Positions 24,213 through 36,803 of a stretch of 64,000 nucleotides of DNA are shown piece after piece; within the stretch, counting starts at the first letter, position 1; each line of letters starts with the position of its first letter. Below the pieces are notes generated by a model. That model was given only the letters and a program-made list of their open reading frames with translations, ran no database searches and had not been told where the DNA came from. The stretch is from contig CM066290.1 of the NCBI GenBank assembly GCA_033816765.1, positions 4,154,001-4,218,000 on the forward strand, in the 5' to 3' direction. A program made the translations under genes and the position numbers. The stretch is from Nothopassalora personata (taxonomy: Eukaryota; Ascomycota; Dothideomycetes; Mycosphaerellales; Mycosphaerellaceae).

Positions 24213-25055
24213 CTACCGTAGCAGGTTCTTGGCAACTCTCGTATTGCCACCCCAGTTTGGGATCTCATCATGGCAACCGACCAGTATTTTGCTTCGAAGT
24301 ACGAAGTCCGGCAGGTAAGATGCTGGCATGCGAGCAAGCCAAGTCAGCGATAGAGTTCTTCGTCTGTCGTGGACGCACAGCCGCGCTCTGGACAACATCA
24401 AAACGACTTCCACGAAGACCAGTATGCTCCCCTTGAGCTCGATTGGGATTGTCCACATGACCATATTGTACCTGTACCAGACCAGCTCGCTGTCGTGCGC
24501 CCGGAACGGTTTAAAGAACTGGAAGCTGGACCTGACGAAGATGCTGACTTCTGCCATGAGACTCCCCTGCGGTGCCAACCATGGCACTGGCAATACCAGT
24601 GGTCCTGGCAAATGCAACAGGAGAGCGTAGCTGGCCGAAACCATCAAAGGCGGTACATACAACCTGATCGGCCTCCTCACTGCAGCGCGGAGCAAAGATC
24701 TGCGGCAGTTCTCATTCTTGCCCCAATGCAATCGATGTAGATGGCCCAGGCTGAGCTCATAACCCGACAGCACGAAAAAGATGGTGACCGACGCATTGCC
24801 ACCATTCCGCAGTATTCGCTCAAAAGGCAGCGACACAAAGGCGCAACGGCCTTGTTGCCCAAATCTAAACTCATGCTCTCCAGCTGAAAATTTTCCTCCG
24901 TAGTGCTGGATGAAAACTGTCAGGGCTGCCAGTCCGCGAAGCCCATCATTTCGATTCGCAGAGTGTGCGGCATTACCAATGGTATTCGAGTCGTCCGAAG
25001 AACGTGGCATCGCCTCAGGGAAGTCTTCATACTCCTTGAGGAAAGCTGTTGTCAT
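24213..25055 (-). pseudogene. Truncated acyltransferase-3 family gene
   Basis: A 280-codon frame has the N-terminal half of an acyltransferase-3 protein. It shows NDGLRGLAALTVFIQHYGG (a His in the conserved RG..A..V...H motif), GGNASVTIFFVLSGYELS, RRPIRLYVPPL and MWTIPIELKGS, all typical of the multi-pass O-acyltransferases that acetylate or acylate sugars and other acceptors. The family normally has ~450-500 residues and ~10 membrane helices. Here the frame drifts into polar, unhelical sequence after the VFVEVVLMLSRAR stretch and stops, with no C-terminal half downstream on either strand. The gene at 28673-30432 is an intact relative and shows what is missing. I read it as a decayed copy; a short expressed fragment is possible. 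Confidence 0.7.
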
Positions 25056-25621
25056 GGCGGGACCGTCTGAAAAGCGAATTTCGCATAGACACTATGTTAC
25101 GCTCAAATATGGCGCAGCTACTGTCGCGATGATTGTGGACTCGTTGCTGCTTTTCGCTTGCAAGTTTTTTGCCAGAACGAGGTGCCAAGCAATATGTCTT
25201 CGATCCTGCGACTCCGCCACAAGCAGGCGATCCCACTGGCTTTCGGTAAGACTGCGATATCTCCATCTTTTGCGTTCCTATGTCTGCACGTGCTTTGGCT
25301 GTCCGATGGTGCTTACCCTTCTGTGCCGAGGCAGCAGTTGCAATCTTGGCAATCGTCCACTTGGGCCGAGACATTGAACCATTAGGGAAACAAAGTTCTG
25401 GCCACGGGTATTCCCAGCGCCCTGGGATCTTCACAACTTCAGGTGGCTGGCGCGAGATGATTCCTTTGAACAGTGAGATCGTCTCCGCATCGCGACATGC
25501 AAGCCACACGGTTTGCAACCGAAAAGCGTTGACATGCTCTTGACATGACTTCCTGGACCATGCCGCAAGGCTGTGCTCAGAACCACTTCCTTGATTTCTG
25601 TTGCTGGTATAATCTTTCGCA
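25056..25621. other. Divergent intergenic region
   Basis: Between the truncated acyltransferase (-) and the GT71 gene (+). It would carry the GT71 promoter; no specific site is recognised. Confidence 0.5.
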
Positions 25622-27610
25622 ATGCTCGCGTCGCATCGACTGAGTCGCACTAGTAGTCAGCCAAGGATACTGCTGTATGCCTTCATGAGCGCGCTTGTGC
25701 TTTTTTATATTGTCACTGTCTGGAGAAACGATACAGCTTGGCGCAAAGAGCAGCAAGGAGCGCAGTTCAAGACAGATACGCAGCGCAATGAGCTTGGGGG
25801 TGTGGAGGAGCTATGGCGGCAACAGCAGGATCGCCTGGAGCAGCAGCAGAAAGAGGCGATAGCAAAGACAGCAAAGGCGGCTGTAAAAGCTGATCAAAGG
25901 CCAGAGACGAAAGTGATTGAGAAGACCAGCACAACGGCTGCGGCTTCGAGTACATGGACGACATCGACCACGAGTAGTGCAGCCGCTGCAACGTCGAGCG
26001 CGTCCAGCCAGACCGAGGGCAAAGTACGTGAAGATGCTCATAGGCTTCCTGATGCTGATGCTTTCCATTCCCACTTCGATGCTGTGATGCGGGCTCCTCG
26101 TGTAACATGGCAAGAAGCAAAGGACGCCTGCAAGTTTGAGGACATCAACAAGGTGAATTTCCAGTTCGCGAACGGAGAGGGCGGCTTCATGCTGTAAGTG
26201 CTAAGGGCAGGATGCATCTCTGTCTAGAACATGCCAGCAATAGTCGCTGAGGCATTCCGACGTGACTTTCGAGTGTGGCTAACTTTCTTCTAGCAACACT
26301 TCCTGGACCCTTCGACCCCGACCTCAGGAAGATCACGACGGGCAGAGATTGAGGTGGCACAAACATGTGAAGACAGGACTGCTTCCATGGAGAGATCACG
26401 GCAGCAAATTCGAGGGTCGTGGCATCGTCATTGTTGGAGGCTCTGGCAGAAGTGTCAAACGGATAGGGGTCATGCTCAGGCAGCTTGCTAAGCTGAATTC
26501 GAAGCTACCGATTGAGCTTCACTACTGGGGCACAGAGATGGATGAGGACAAGAAGAAGTTTTTGACCAACTTGTGGCCATTGCTGTACTTCAACGACTTG
26601 TCGTCACCATCGAATGTCTATCCCACCCTATACGATGACACGCCTGGCCGAGGCATTCACTGTAAGCAGGAGGCCAAGGATCGTCCGTACAGTATCCTTG
26701 ATTCTGACAGTGTGCAGATAACCTCAAGACCGCTGCTTTGATCAACAGCCGCTTCGCGGAGCCACTTCTTCTGGACTCAGACAATCTTCCCATAATCGCA
26801 CCAGACTCGCTGTGGGAATCTGAAGAATACAAAGAGTACGGCACCATCTTTTGGCCAGACATTGCTAGGTACGTAGTCGAACATGAACAGTGACAATGGT
26901 CAACACCAAGAGTGTAGCTGACATCTGGCAGAACACGGCCCGACAACCCGGTCTGGTCCATCACGAACACATTATGTCGTATAGATGAGTTCGAGCAGGA
27001 GAGCGGACAGCTGCTTGTGAACAAGAAGAAGTTCTTCTACCATCTCCAGCTTGCGGCCTGGATCAACGCACCTCACCTTAACGAGAATGGCGGTTATGAG
27101 GAGAGCTATTACTACAATTTCCTGCTAGGAGACAAGGACAGCTTTCGCTTTGCATGGCATGCACTCAAAACGACGTACGGAAGACCAAAGAATGCCGTCA
27201 CCAGCGTCGGAACCTACAGCAGACAACCAGATGGGAAAAGCTTCTTTTGCGGCCACAGCTTTTTGCAGTACCATCCCGATGGCCGGCCTCAATTTATGCA
27301 TGGCGGTCTCCTCAAGACCATGCAAAAACCAGTCATGAAGTGGCAGCGCGAGGAAAATGGGGGTATCTTCCAGGCATACAAGAAGTTCGAGTTTGACACC
27401 AACCACAACAAGACCTTCGAGGTTTTTATAGGTGGGGATGAGCTGAAATACTTTCCCGACAAGGAGAAGTACAAGTTGGGCCCAACATGGTGTACTCAGT
27501 ATCCCAATGAGGAAGCGAGGCCACTCGAGGGGCTCGTGCCGGGGTTTAACAAAATGTTTGATGAGTCGGGTGGGTATTGGCCATTAGATGAGCCAGAAAT
27601 GGCTGTTTGA
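25622..27610 (+). CDS. Type II membrane alpha-mannosyltransferase (GT71, MNN2-like)
   Basis: Four exons, 25622-26193, 26294-26661, 26718-26868 and 26932-27610, have introns of 100, 56 and 63 bp and give 589 residues. All split codons resolve (Leu, Tyr, Arg). A short cytosolic tail and one membrane helix (~16-34) are followed by a Gln/Lys coiled stem and an Ala/Ser/Thr-rich linker to ~140. The catalytic region shows GRGIVIVGG, LELHYWG-like and NLKTAALINSRFAEPLLLDSD; the DSD at 333-335 is the metal-binding DxD of the MNN1/MNN2 (GT71) family. In yeast these Golgi enzymes add alpha-1,2 or alpha-1,3 mannose to cell-wall mannan. Linkage cannot be told from sequence. Two more sugar-transferase-type genes lie within 10 kb. 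Confidence 0.87.
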
Positions 27611-28672
27611 TACATGTTCCAATTCTATTACTATGCATCGATCATTCCATTACCGGCTGTCGTTGGCACCTGCCTTGGCACCCTGGTCGTGGCTCTCAGG
27701 CTTGGCTCTTGGGAACAGAGGCTGGCGGATCCCAAATCTCTCTCACAACTTCATGTTTTCTTCGGAATCATCATCTTCATCAACACCAGCCCGATGTCAA
27801 CCTCACGACTAGCTATTCCATGGGTCGTTGCCGTCTCCGCCGCAGGATGGGATTTGTACTCGTGATCGCGAACATTACGCGCACGTAAACCTGGTGTTTG
27901 GGCTGTCTCTGGGCGTATTGCCACCGCTCAGCAACATCCACGACGGCATGGATACCAATGTTCAAGAGTCTGGAGCCACTTGAGGGCGTTCTGCGACTTG
28001 GACCAAGCTTGATGACTGGGACAATACCTCCACAGCGCCAGTGGAAAGCAATACAGACAAGGCTAGGCTTGCCCACAGCACCGACTTGTGGGCTGCTGTG
28101 GCCGTTCACAAGCTTTCGAACCTCCGCTTCTCCTCACTGTGTGGTCTCGGCCGGCGTCATCTAATGCAGGTACTCGAATGGTCGCCACACTGCCCGTGTG
28201 CCATTCGGTACCGCTGAATTGAAAGGTCCGAGGAGTGCCCACACCTGGAAGCAGCAACGCGAGTTGCCATGAGCCCGCTCATTGCGCGGCACGAAGAGAT
28301 CGCTGGCGTACTGTGGCTTTCTACAGACGATATGGGCGCATGAAAGAATAGCTGCTGGGCGATCGCGCGTGGCGTAAGTACTGCTGACGGCAAGCCAGTG
28401 GATGGCAACTCACTGCTAGTGTGGCATTTGCTTAAAGCACTACGTGGGAGCGAGCTTTGCAGCGATCGGCTTTAGATGCCGCTTGGCTTTCACCTCCATC
28501 TGCGAACGATACCATCAGCATGTTCAGTCGCATATCGTAAGCTTGGAACAGTCGATATTGTTCACAGCTGTGTACACGACTTTATCGTTAATCGCAAGCT
28601 GGGAACAGGATCCCAGAAAACTGATTCGCGGTCTTCGGCTCGCACAGTGTGGGGCAATTGAACGGGTGCAAC
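27611..28672. other. Intergenic region
   Basis: 1.06 kb between GT71 and the intact acyltransferase, both on the plus strand. Only short frames are present; none is supported. Confidence 0.55.
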
Positions 28673-30432
28673 ATGGCTATTTCATCATCAACTTCAACCG
28701 TGACAGCGAGAGGACGACCAAACCTTGAGCTAGAAGACATACTCCTCGACCAACCTCCGTCTGCAGACCATTTCGGCCCTTCGCCATCACCGTTACCTAC
28801 ACACCGTGCAGGATACGGTAGGACGATATCTTCAACAGAAGAATCACTCAAAGCAAGTCCCTCCCCGAGATCTGCCTATGTACCACAGTCTCCATGGTCA
28901 GCACAGCCTTACAGCACGGCGTACTCTAGCATGTTCTCCACGACTGAAATGTCACATCAGGACGACCAGTCCGACAAATCGCTGGCACAAACACTGTACA
29001 GCGCGGCAGGCTCCGGTGTTTTCACGGCATCGCAATGGTTCAAGGGATCGAATGAGCCTCAGAAGCACTTGAAACTCAGGCGGACCGCTTATCTCGATGG
29101 CTTGAGAGGCTTTGGAGCCTTACTCGTCTACATTCTACATAACGAATGTTGGGCACATTCCGCAAATATGGAGATGGTATGGCTGCCAAAGTGACCAAGC
29201 GTGCTATGTGCTGACTTGACTAGGCCATCACACTCGAGAATGTTTGGGGCTATAATGGTCGATATCACCTCGCCACGTTTCCAATCATCCGAAATCTTTT
29301 CACGGGCGGGCACCTCGCAGTGACCATCTTCTTCGTAATATCGGGATACGTGCTATCGGCCAAACCTCTCAGCCTCATCCACTCCAGAGAGACTGTTAAC
29401 CTTGCAGACAATCTAGGTTCTGCTCTTTTCCGGAGATGGCTGCGACTCTTCATTCCGGTGTGCGTCCTTACCTTCCTCTGGATGAGCAGCTGGCATCTGT
29501 TCGGGATCAGGTCGAGCGGCCCTATGGCACCTGAGCGAACTTACCTGGACGAACTTTGGAAATGGTACTGCGACTTCAAAAATTTCAGCTTCGTTTTCAA
29601 TGAGAACTACTTCAATGCGTACAGCTTTCATGCTTGGAGTATACCACTGGAGTTCCGTGGATCGATTGTGGTATACACGACCCTCATCGCGGTCGCTCGC
29701 TGCAGCACGATCACTCGCCTGAAAATCGAGTGTGTTCTGCTTGTCTACTTCATGTATGTCGTCGATGGCTGGTACTGCGCGCTCTTTGTTATGGGAATGT
29801 TCTTGTGCGATATGGACCTCCTGTCCATCCGAAGAGAACTGCCGCCCTTCTTTAAGAGGATACAAACGCAGCCTCAATGGGTCTACTACATCCTCCTGCT
29901 CATAGGTCTCTATCTAGGCGGCGTACCTGCCATCTCGAGCGACATCATGCAACTGCGCGCCTCGCCAGGCTGGTACTATCTATCCTTCCTGAAGCCTCAG
30001 GCGGTGTTCAACCATGCATGGTTCTTCCGATTCTGGGCTGCCACACTGGTCATGATCTCGATCCCCCGATTGAGCTGGTTGCAGTCCTTCTTCGAGACGC
30101 CATTCTGCCAGTACCTAGGCAGAATCTCTTTCGGCTTCTACTTGGTGCACGGCCCGGTCATGTGGTCTATTGGCGACCGTATTTACGCGGCTGTGGGTCT
30201 TACACGTGAAGCTCAGCATGGTCTCATTCCTGCTTGGATGAACAGGTTTCCCTTTCCCAGCTGGGGTATATTTGGACTCGAGATCAATTGGTTCGCCTCG
30301 CAACTCATCCTCTTTCCACTGACACTTTGGTTGGCTGAGATGTTCACAAGGCTGGTTGACGAACCAAGCGTTAAATTCACGCAATGGTTGTTCAAGACTC
30401 ACACATCGTCGGAGCGAGACTTCCTGGTATGA
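28673..30432 (+). CDS. Acyltransferase-3 family membrane protein
   Basis: Exons 28673-29176 and 29224-30432 are joined over a 47-bp intron (GTATGG...TAG), phase 0, and give 570 residues. About 130 polar residues precede AYLDGLRGFGALLVYILHNE, the family's conserved RG...V...H motif. Then come GGHLAVTIFFVISGYVLS, SFHAWSIPLEFRGS and GRISFGFYLVHGP, with roughly ten hydrophobic segments. Acyltransferase-3 proteins (PF01757 type) move acyl groups, commonly acetyl, onto sugars, lipids or polysaccharides across a membrane. The neighbourhood of mannosyltransferase-type genes suggests a cell-surface glycan acceptor, but that is inference. The ATG at 28673 is preferred over the upstream GTG in the same frame. 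Confidence 0.85.
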
Positions 30433-31876
30433 CCTTGAGCATGGTATCGCGAGCCAGCACTACTAGACTCTTGCAATCAAAATGCTGAGTGGCATTGTAC
30501 TACGCGTTATACTTCACCAGACGGCTATATTTCAAACCGCTGCATCGTACTGCAATACGACGCCGATGTCATGCACCTGCGCTTTGCCGATCCGATGCAA
30601 AACGGTCGATCGCTGCCCGACTGAATCAATAGCTGCTTGAGATCACACGCGGCGGCGCGTGGCTGCATTAGTTTTCTGCGACCCTCCCTGTACGTGGCGG
30701 TACATGCCGATACCCAACAACTTATAGTGGAAGGCCGAGGCCACATCGGCCACAGGCACATTTATGGAAGTTACGGAGAATCGGTGACAAGGCTTGTCTA
30801 CCTATGCCGAGACCCTCTCCGCACTCTACTGCAGCTTATACGTGTGCGCGAAAGGCAAGGCACTTACCGCGTGCAACATACCCACCCAGCAACGGCGCCA
30901 TCAAACGTGGCGCAGTCAGGCGCCTAGTACAATCTCAACAAACACCAACAACACGCCGGCGATGATCGATCAGCAAAGCTTTCTTCGCGATCCAGCGCGC
31001 AAGACGGAAAGTCATGCAGTAGAGGAATACCTCCCATACACATCAGAAGTGCTGCATCGTACTTGGATGATCTCGTGAACCGAGGCAAGGTGCAATCGCC
31101 AGCTCGGTTTCCATCATGAATCCTTCCATCCGATGTCATCTGGGAGATACAAGTTCCTTGCGAGCTGGTTGTGATCCACGCCTTGCAGATGCTTGCAGAC
31201 TCGCCTTGAGACAGTGGTATCGCGTGCATCGTCCACGGCCTCCAAACAACCATGCTTTGCAAGCCTGTATAGATTTTGCTGCTGCACAGTTTCCCCGCAG
31301 TGTGGCGAAAGAAGAACTGTCATAAGCTATATGCATAGTAATAGAGCACATTCAACACAGGCTTGGGGACGCCTCGTGGATAGATTGTGTAGGTGAGGCA
31401 TCGGCGGACGACCCAATATATGACATTAGCCCGAAAAGACGCGGCATCACGGCACCCACTTTCTGAATCACGTCAAGCAGAGAACAACCGTGCCTCTCCG
31501 CTGATCTCCTATGCAAGGTGTAATGGTTGAGCCTATTGTTCCTCCGGACAGAAGCTGCAGTTTAGCCGCAACCTTGGAAGACGCCGAGGCATTGTCGCAC
31601 CATTGAATCATTTTCTGGCATACCACAGACGTCTCAAGTGGGGACAACGCGAACAGGGAAGGTTGGCTCTCTCGTCGATGCCAGTACGCCATCGGCCTCG
31701 GACATCACTAGCATGAATTGTGATGGGTTACTACATAGTACATCTTGGAGCTCATCAACCTTCAACGGCAGTTCAGCGGTGGTGCTAGTGCTTGAGGACC
31801 TGCATACTGACACTTTGTCGTGTGCTGCTACTCTTCATGCTGTAGCAACCTGCACACACTCGCTCGAGCACACATA
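30433..31876. other. Intergenic region
   Basis: 1.4 kb between the acyltransferase and CFEM genes. Frames are short and overlap on both strands, without splice or family evidence. Confidence 0.55.
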
Positions 31877-32934
31877 ATGAGGTTGACAACATTGCTCTTC
31901 GGCTCTCTCGCAGGCTTCGCGATAGCAGCAAAACTACCAGATTGCGCAGTAAGTATAGAAAGCTTGAGGGAAAAATGGACGTTGGACTAATCATAACACA
32001 AACAGGGCAGATGTATCAGTCAAGCAGTCAAGACCACCGGATGCTCATCGCGCGACAGCCAATGCATATGTTCTCATGAAAGCTTCGAAAGCTCGGTCAA
32101 GCAATGCACTGTATCTAACTGTGGCGAGGGCAAGGCATCAGGTCAGTGCAGCCCGTGTTGTCGATGCCTTTGAGCACTAACGTTCCATCAGGTGCTGCAG
32201 CTTTTGTTGCAGACTTTTGCAAAAGTGTGAATGACCTCAAAAAGAGGCACGGGGGTTATCAAGCAAAAGGCAAGCAAAATGCGCACAAACGAAATAACGA
32301 CCATCACTGGCAACAACACGGCACTCCAAATGGCAAGCACGAAGACTATAAGGGGAAGAAGGTCAGTCCACCCAAGTATGGAAAGCCATCTGCTCCAGTG
32401 AAGGCATATGTCGCTTCCTTGACTGTGTTGGATGCAGCGCCGTCGGCTACGATCTATGCTGCGGGACAGTATCCGGCAGCGAAACCATCTAGTAACCCAT
32501 GGATGAATGGCAATGGTCAAGGTGGTTGGCCCAAGGATCATCCAGCGTATGCGCCGGCCGCACCTCCAAAGCCATCGCCTACGATCTATGCTCCAGGAGA
32601 ATATCCAGCAGCGCCATCGCCCACGATCTATGCTCCAGGACACTACCCAGCAGCTGCTCCCTCCAGCAACCCTTGGAACGTCGGCTCTGGTCACGGCGGT
32701 TGGCCTAAAGCAAACGCTGGAGACCATCCAGCCTATGCAGCAGCCGCCCCTTCAGCTGCGCCCTCGTACGCGCCGGCATCTCGTCCATCATTCGCTCCAT
32801 CATACCGACCCATGTATGCCGCATCAGTAGCATCAGCTGCACCTTCGGCGGCGCCTTCTGGCCACTGGAGAAAGAGCAGTTATGGGAAAGCAAAGGGCAA
32901 AGAGTACGGCGGTCATGGTTGGGGCCGCCGATGA
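31877..32934 (+). CDS. Secreted CFEM-domain protein with Tyr/Pro/Ala repeats
   Basis: Three exons, 31877-31948, 32006-32141 and 32192-32934, have introns of 57 and 50 bp and give 316 residues. A signal peptide (~1-18) is followed by eight cysteines at 23, 27, 37, 44, 46, 58, 63 and 79, including CIC. This is the CFEM pattern; CFEM domains bind heme or act in surface adhesion and host contact. The distal part is low complexity: a Lys/His-rich stretch, then repeats of PSPTIYAPG.YPAA, including a perfect 14-residue tandem encoded by 42-bp units at 32572-32655. A Ser/Ala/Pro-rich zone and a basic GKAKGKEYGG end follow. The C-terminus lacks the hydrophobic tail needed for a GPI anchor, so free secretion or wall linkage by other means is likely. 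Confidence 0.85.
32572..32655 (+). repeat. 42-bp tandem repeat inside the CFEM gene
   Basis: Two adjacent units starting CCATCGCCYACGATCTATGC at 32572 and 32614, each 14 codons, with a related diverged unit around 32440. They encode the PSPTIYAPG.YPAA peptide repeat. Confidence 0.8.
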
Positions 32935-33718
32935 TCTGAGGAACCTCCTCGCATCGCGCTCGTAATGTCCTGTTGAAGAAGCAAACGACGATCTCCGAAT
33001 GACACGGCCAATAGATGACGTGAATCTACTGTTCAAGATGACCATCTCGACATTGTACAGCTTATGCCCTCATCATGATAGACCACCTGCTGCGTGAAGT
33101 GCCAAACGAATTTGATGCGTCAACCAATCGTGCCTCCACCCAAAACTCTAGATCTGCGTAATGCAGCATTCGTGAGGGTGAACACAAGACCCGGGATCCG
33201 ATCCCACAGATACCATTTTCTGCCGATCCATCGGTTCGACTTGTAGGAGAATTGTCTCGGCTGTCAAACACGAGGCAGCATTTTCTCGCGGTTGTGACAG
33301 ATGAGGAGATGATGTGCGCGAAGGATGCAGATTCCGGAACAGACTTTCGTCATGCAGGCGATTTCAAACTAGCGCGGGACGTGAAATCTTCGGCTTGCAG
33401 TCCTCTCCGCACGATCCAAGATCAGGGACTTGCCGAGCCGAGGACTTGACACGCATGTGAACGCCAACGATGGAGAATTGTCAAAATCGGGTACACAAGC
33501 CTGAATGCAGAGGTTGTCCATGCCCGCAGCCATTGCTGTGGCCTACATTACACCACCCCACACCTCAGGCAACTTCCATCATGTGGCGTTCAGTCTGGAC
33601 GACCTGTCCGTGGCTGTGGCTGTAGCTCTGGAGCTGTCTGTCGATCCAGGCACATGAAGTCAACAGGGCACGAGACAGACACTGCTGCTGCTCATTGTTT
33701 GCACTGGGCCAGGTCATC
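32935..33718. other. Intergenic region
   Basis: Between the CFEM and GT32 genes. Nothing supported. Confidence 0.55.
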
Positions 33719-34912
33719 ATGGAGACGAAAGATCACAGAATGCCTTTCCCAAAAGGCAGGAGGCCCATCCATAGAGTTCTCCAAGGCAAGAATCGGACAC
33801 TGGCCATCTTCCTGGTGGGCTGCACCATTTTCTTCGGCTTCCAGGCAATTCTCGGGTGGTCAAAGAAGACGACTTTCAAAAAGGTCGACATTTTCCCACG
33901 CAAGATATGGCAATCGTGGAAAGTAGATTCGCTGAGCTTCGAAGATCGTGATGCGGAACGCGCCAGAGCGTGGACAACGAAGAACCCGCTCTGGCGATAC
34001 GAAGTGTTGACAGACGGCAATGCGATCTCGTACGTGGAACATCACTTTGGTCCAAACGGCATGGATCGACCGGACATCGTGTCGACATACAAGGCTCTAG
34101 ATGGTAATCGCATCATTCAAGCAGACCTGCTCCGCTACATCATCATGTACGCTGAGGGAGGCGTCTGGGCCGACATCGATGCAGAAGCGATCCTTTCGAT
34201 CGATTACTTCATCCCGAACCGATTCGATGAGAAAGATGTCAACATCATCGTCGGCATCGAGACAGACGAGCCTCAGTTCAAGGATCACCCGATCCTCGGT
34301 TCAAAAGCACAGTCCTTCGTGCAGTGGACGTTCCTCTGCAAACCAGGACATCCTGCAATGATGCGGTTGATCAACAACATTCTGGATTGGTTGAACAGAC
34401 TAGCTGTGAAGCAGAACCGAGGCATCTATGACCTAGTGCTCGACTTTGACGAAGTGCTTAGCGGCACCGGTCCGTCGGCTTTCACCGAAGCCATCATCGC
34501 AGAGATCTCTGCCATCACAGGGCGGAGCATAAATTGGGACACCTTCCACGACATGAGCGAAAGTACCTTGATCGGAGGCGTGCTGGTGCTTCCCTCGGAA
34601 GCCTTTGCAGCAGGAACCGGACACTCCAAGTCTGGAGTTCATTCGAGCAGTCGAGCATTGGTCAAACACCACTTCCACGCGTCCGACTGGACTTCCAAGC
34701 ACCCTCGACACAAGCACCCCATCTATGGAGAGGTCGAGAGATGCAACTGGAACATCGAGTGCGTTGAGCTTTGGGACGCGAACACCGCCTTCTTCGATTC
34801 GCTGCCTGAGAAAGAGCAGATGGAGATGATTGGTATCAAGTACGCTGACGCACATGTCATGGAGTTCGGCCGCAAAGTGAACCCTCCTCCGCCCTTCCCG
34901 TTCAAAGCATGA
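33719..34912 (+). CDS. GT32 (OCH1-like) type II glycosyltransferase
   Basis: A single exon of 397 residues. A basic cytosolic tail precedes one membrane helix (~28-45, TLAIFLVGCTIFFGFQAIL). IFPRKIWQSWK (58-68) is the usual start of the GT32 domain. IIQADLLRYIIMYAEGG, followed by VWADIDAEA, contains the DxD (DID, 152-154) that binds the sugar-nucleotide metal. GT32 members include Och1, which starts the alpha-1,6 mannan backbone in the Golgi, and several unassigned fungal enzymes; this one is OCH1-like, not demonstrably the Och1 orthologue. The upstream TTG in the same frame is not a likely start. It lies between a CFEM protein gene and a convergent glycoenzyme-like gene. Confidence 0.87.
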   Translation: METKDHRMPFPKGRRPIHRVLQGKNRTLAIFLVGCTIFFGFQAILGWSKKTTFKKVDIFPRKIWQSWKVDSLSFEDRDAERARAWTTKNPLWRYEVLTDGNAISYVEHHFGPNGMDRPDIVSTYKALDGNRIIQADLLRYIIMYAEGGVWADIDAEAILSIDYFIPNRFDEKDVNIIVGIETDEPQFKDHPILGSKAQSFVQWTFLCKPGHPAMMRLINNILDWLNRLAVKQNRGIYDLVLDFDEVLSGTGPSAFTEAIIAEISAITGRSINWDTFHDMSESTLIGGVLVLPSEAFAAGTGHSKSGVHSSSRALVKHHFHASDWTSKHPRHKHPIYGEVERCNWNIECVELWDANTAFFDSLPEKEQMEMIGIKYADAHVMEFGRKVNPPPPFPFKA

Positions 34913-35474
34913 TTCGACCGACCCTTGCTACCAGGACTGGGAAAGACTACAGCATGTCCAAGTGTCGCATGCCCAATCTAGCCACACCATTGCCATCCAT
35001 TTGACTCTGATCTTGCAGGAACCTAATGGATGACGCGCGGCATCACGGCCGGAGCTCCAGAATATCACCAGAAATGAGGAAGTGCCGAAGTGGTCATCGC
35101 GAAGGGGTATCGTTGTCATGGTTGGCAAGCCGGACAAGCTATAAGGCCAAGCATGAAGAATCGAGGCGGGCGAGGTGTGGGCTTGAGTAGGTCGTGGGAG
35201 AGCGACAGGAAGAGGGAGAGAGAGAGTGGAGTTGATCCGGAGTGGCTCTCGGTGGATGTAATTCACAAGCTCGTGAATGTGGGAATTTGGCGGTGGAATC
35301 CTAGTCTGTATGGCTCCAGAAGTGCAGTGTACTATTGAGGTTATGATCCACAAAACTGATTGGTGCACACGACGGTCGTCGCGATGCGATTGATAAACTT
35401 GTCTTGTACTCATGCTGTGCCCACGAAACCCCTACGCTATGTACAAAAATGTATCACGCTCGCATTCGCTATAG
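34913..35474. other. Convergent intergenic region
   Basis: Shared 3' flank of the GT32 gene (+) and the glycoenzyme-like gene (-). No feature is seen. Confidence 0.55.
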
Positions 35475-36803
35475 CTAATCCGGCATCGCAAGCTCACAGT
35501 ACGCCAAATCCTGCAACAGAGTGCCAGCTTCCACATCAATGGCTCCTGACCTTGCGTCCTCTATGCCGAACGCGAGAAAGATCACATCGTCGATGTAGCC
35601 ATGATATTTCTGCTTGTGGTTTCGCCAGCTCATGCTCGTGACATAGATCGACTCCGTGTGACCAGGTGGTATCTCCGACGGCTTATCACGGTAGTGGACT
35701 GAGTTTGTCGCCTCAGTCAGATCCGAGCGTCCATGGATCCAGTATGGTCGCTGAGATATAGCATGGATTTCGAATGGCGCGTTCCGTCTCAACAGCATCA
35801 TATATGGCTCATAGACGGAGTGGAAGTCATAGAAGGTCTTGTGGTGGAATATGTGCATGATGAAGGTGTTGTCGTCGGTAGGCACGCATCGACTGTCCTT
35901 CCTCTTGCAGAGAGTAATCGACAGGGAGTTGGTGGCTTGATGTATCGATTCCAGCGCCTTGTTTGCGTTTGGCATGAACGAGCCCATGCATCTCGAATCA
36001 TTTATAGCAGCCAGCGGCGCAAGGTCTGGTCCAACTCCACCAAAGAACTCGAGCTGGGCGTACACACGGTTGGGCCAGATATCATGGTGCACATACGCTG
36101 CTCCTTGGCTGTCCCAGAAAAGGAAGAAGTTTTTCTCGATCTCATGCCAAGGTTCAGGCCTATGCAGCTCCACGGCATCCCTGAAAAGCACGACTCGAGG
36201 TTGTTGCAGGCGGAACGGCTCGAGCATCATACGTGCATCTTGCAGCCATAAGCCAAAGCATGCATTTGATGATTGCGATCCGTACATGAAGAAGGGCTCT
36301 CCTACCGAGAGGTGACATTAGCTATAGTTAAGGCAAGTAGCAGCGACTGAGCAGCTGGTGTTGAGCTCGGGACAAAGCCGGCGTGGTCAGGTCTTCACTT
36401 TCGACACTTACCAGGTCCATAGAACATGCGGCCATCCCGGGGTCCCGTTCGTAAGTTGGCCCACTCGAGTTGGCCGTGGCAATTGCCATGTATCGATGGC
36501 TGCACAGGAAGTACGGTCGGATGCTCGTCGCAGACCAAGACGCCGAACAAGAAACTGGCAGTACAGACGATTTCTTGAGAAGTAGTGTCCATGCTCAGTT
36601 GCTCATGCTGTGCCACCACAAGGTATTTCTCTGCCGATGTTGGATGTGGAATTACACTCGGATTGTAAGCAGCCTCGCCATCGAACCAGAACAGAAAGTA
36701 CTTTCGGTCTCTGGTTGTCATCGAGAAGATCTCCCTATAGTCAGGCATGACCCTGCCATTCTCGTCTGTTCTGGGGATGGCTGTGTCGATATCAAGATCG
36801 CCT

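Noticed and set aside
32188..32727. 179-codon minus-strand frame
   Set aside because: It is the mirror of the repeats in the CFEM gene; Trp/Arg-rich composition is typical of antisense to Ala/Pro codons.
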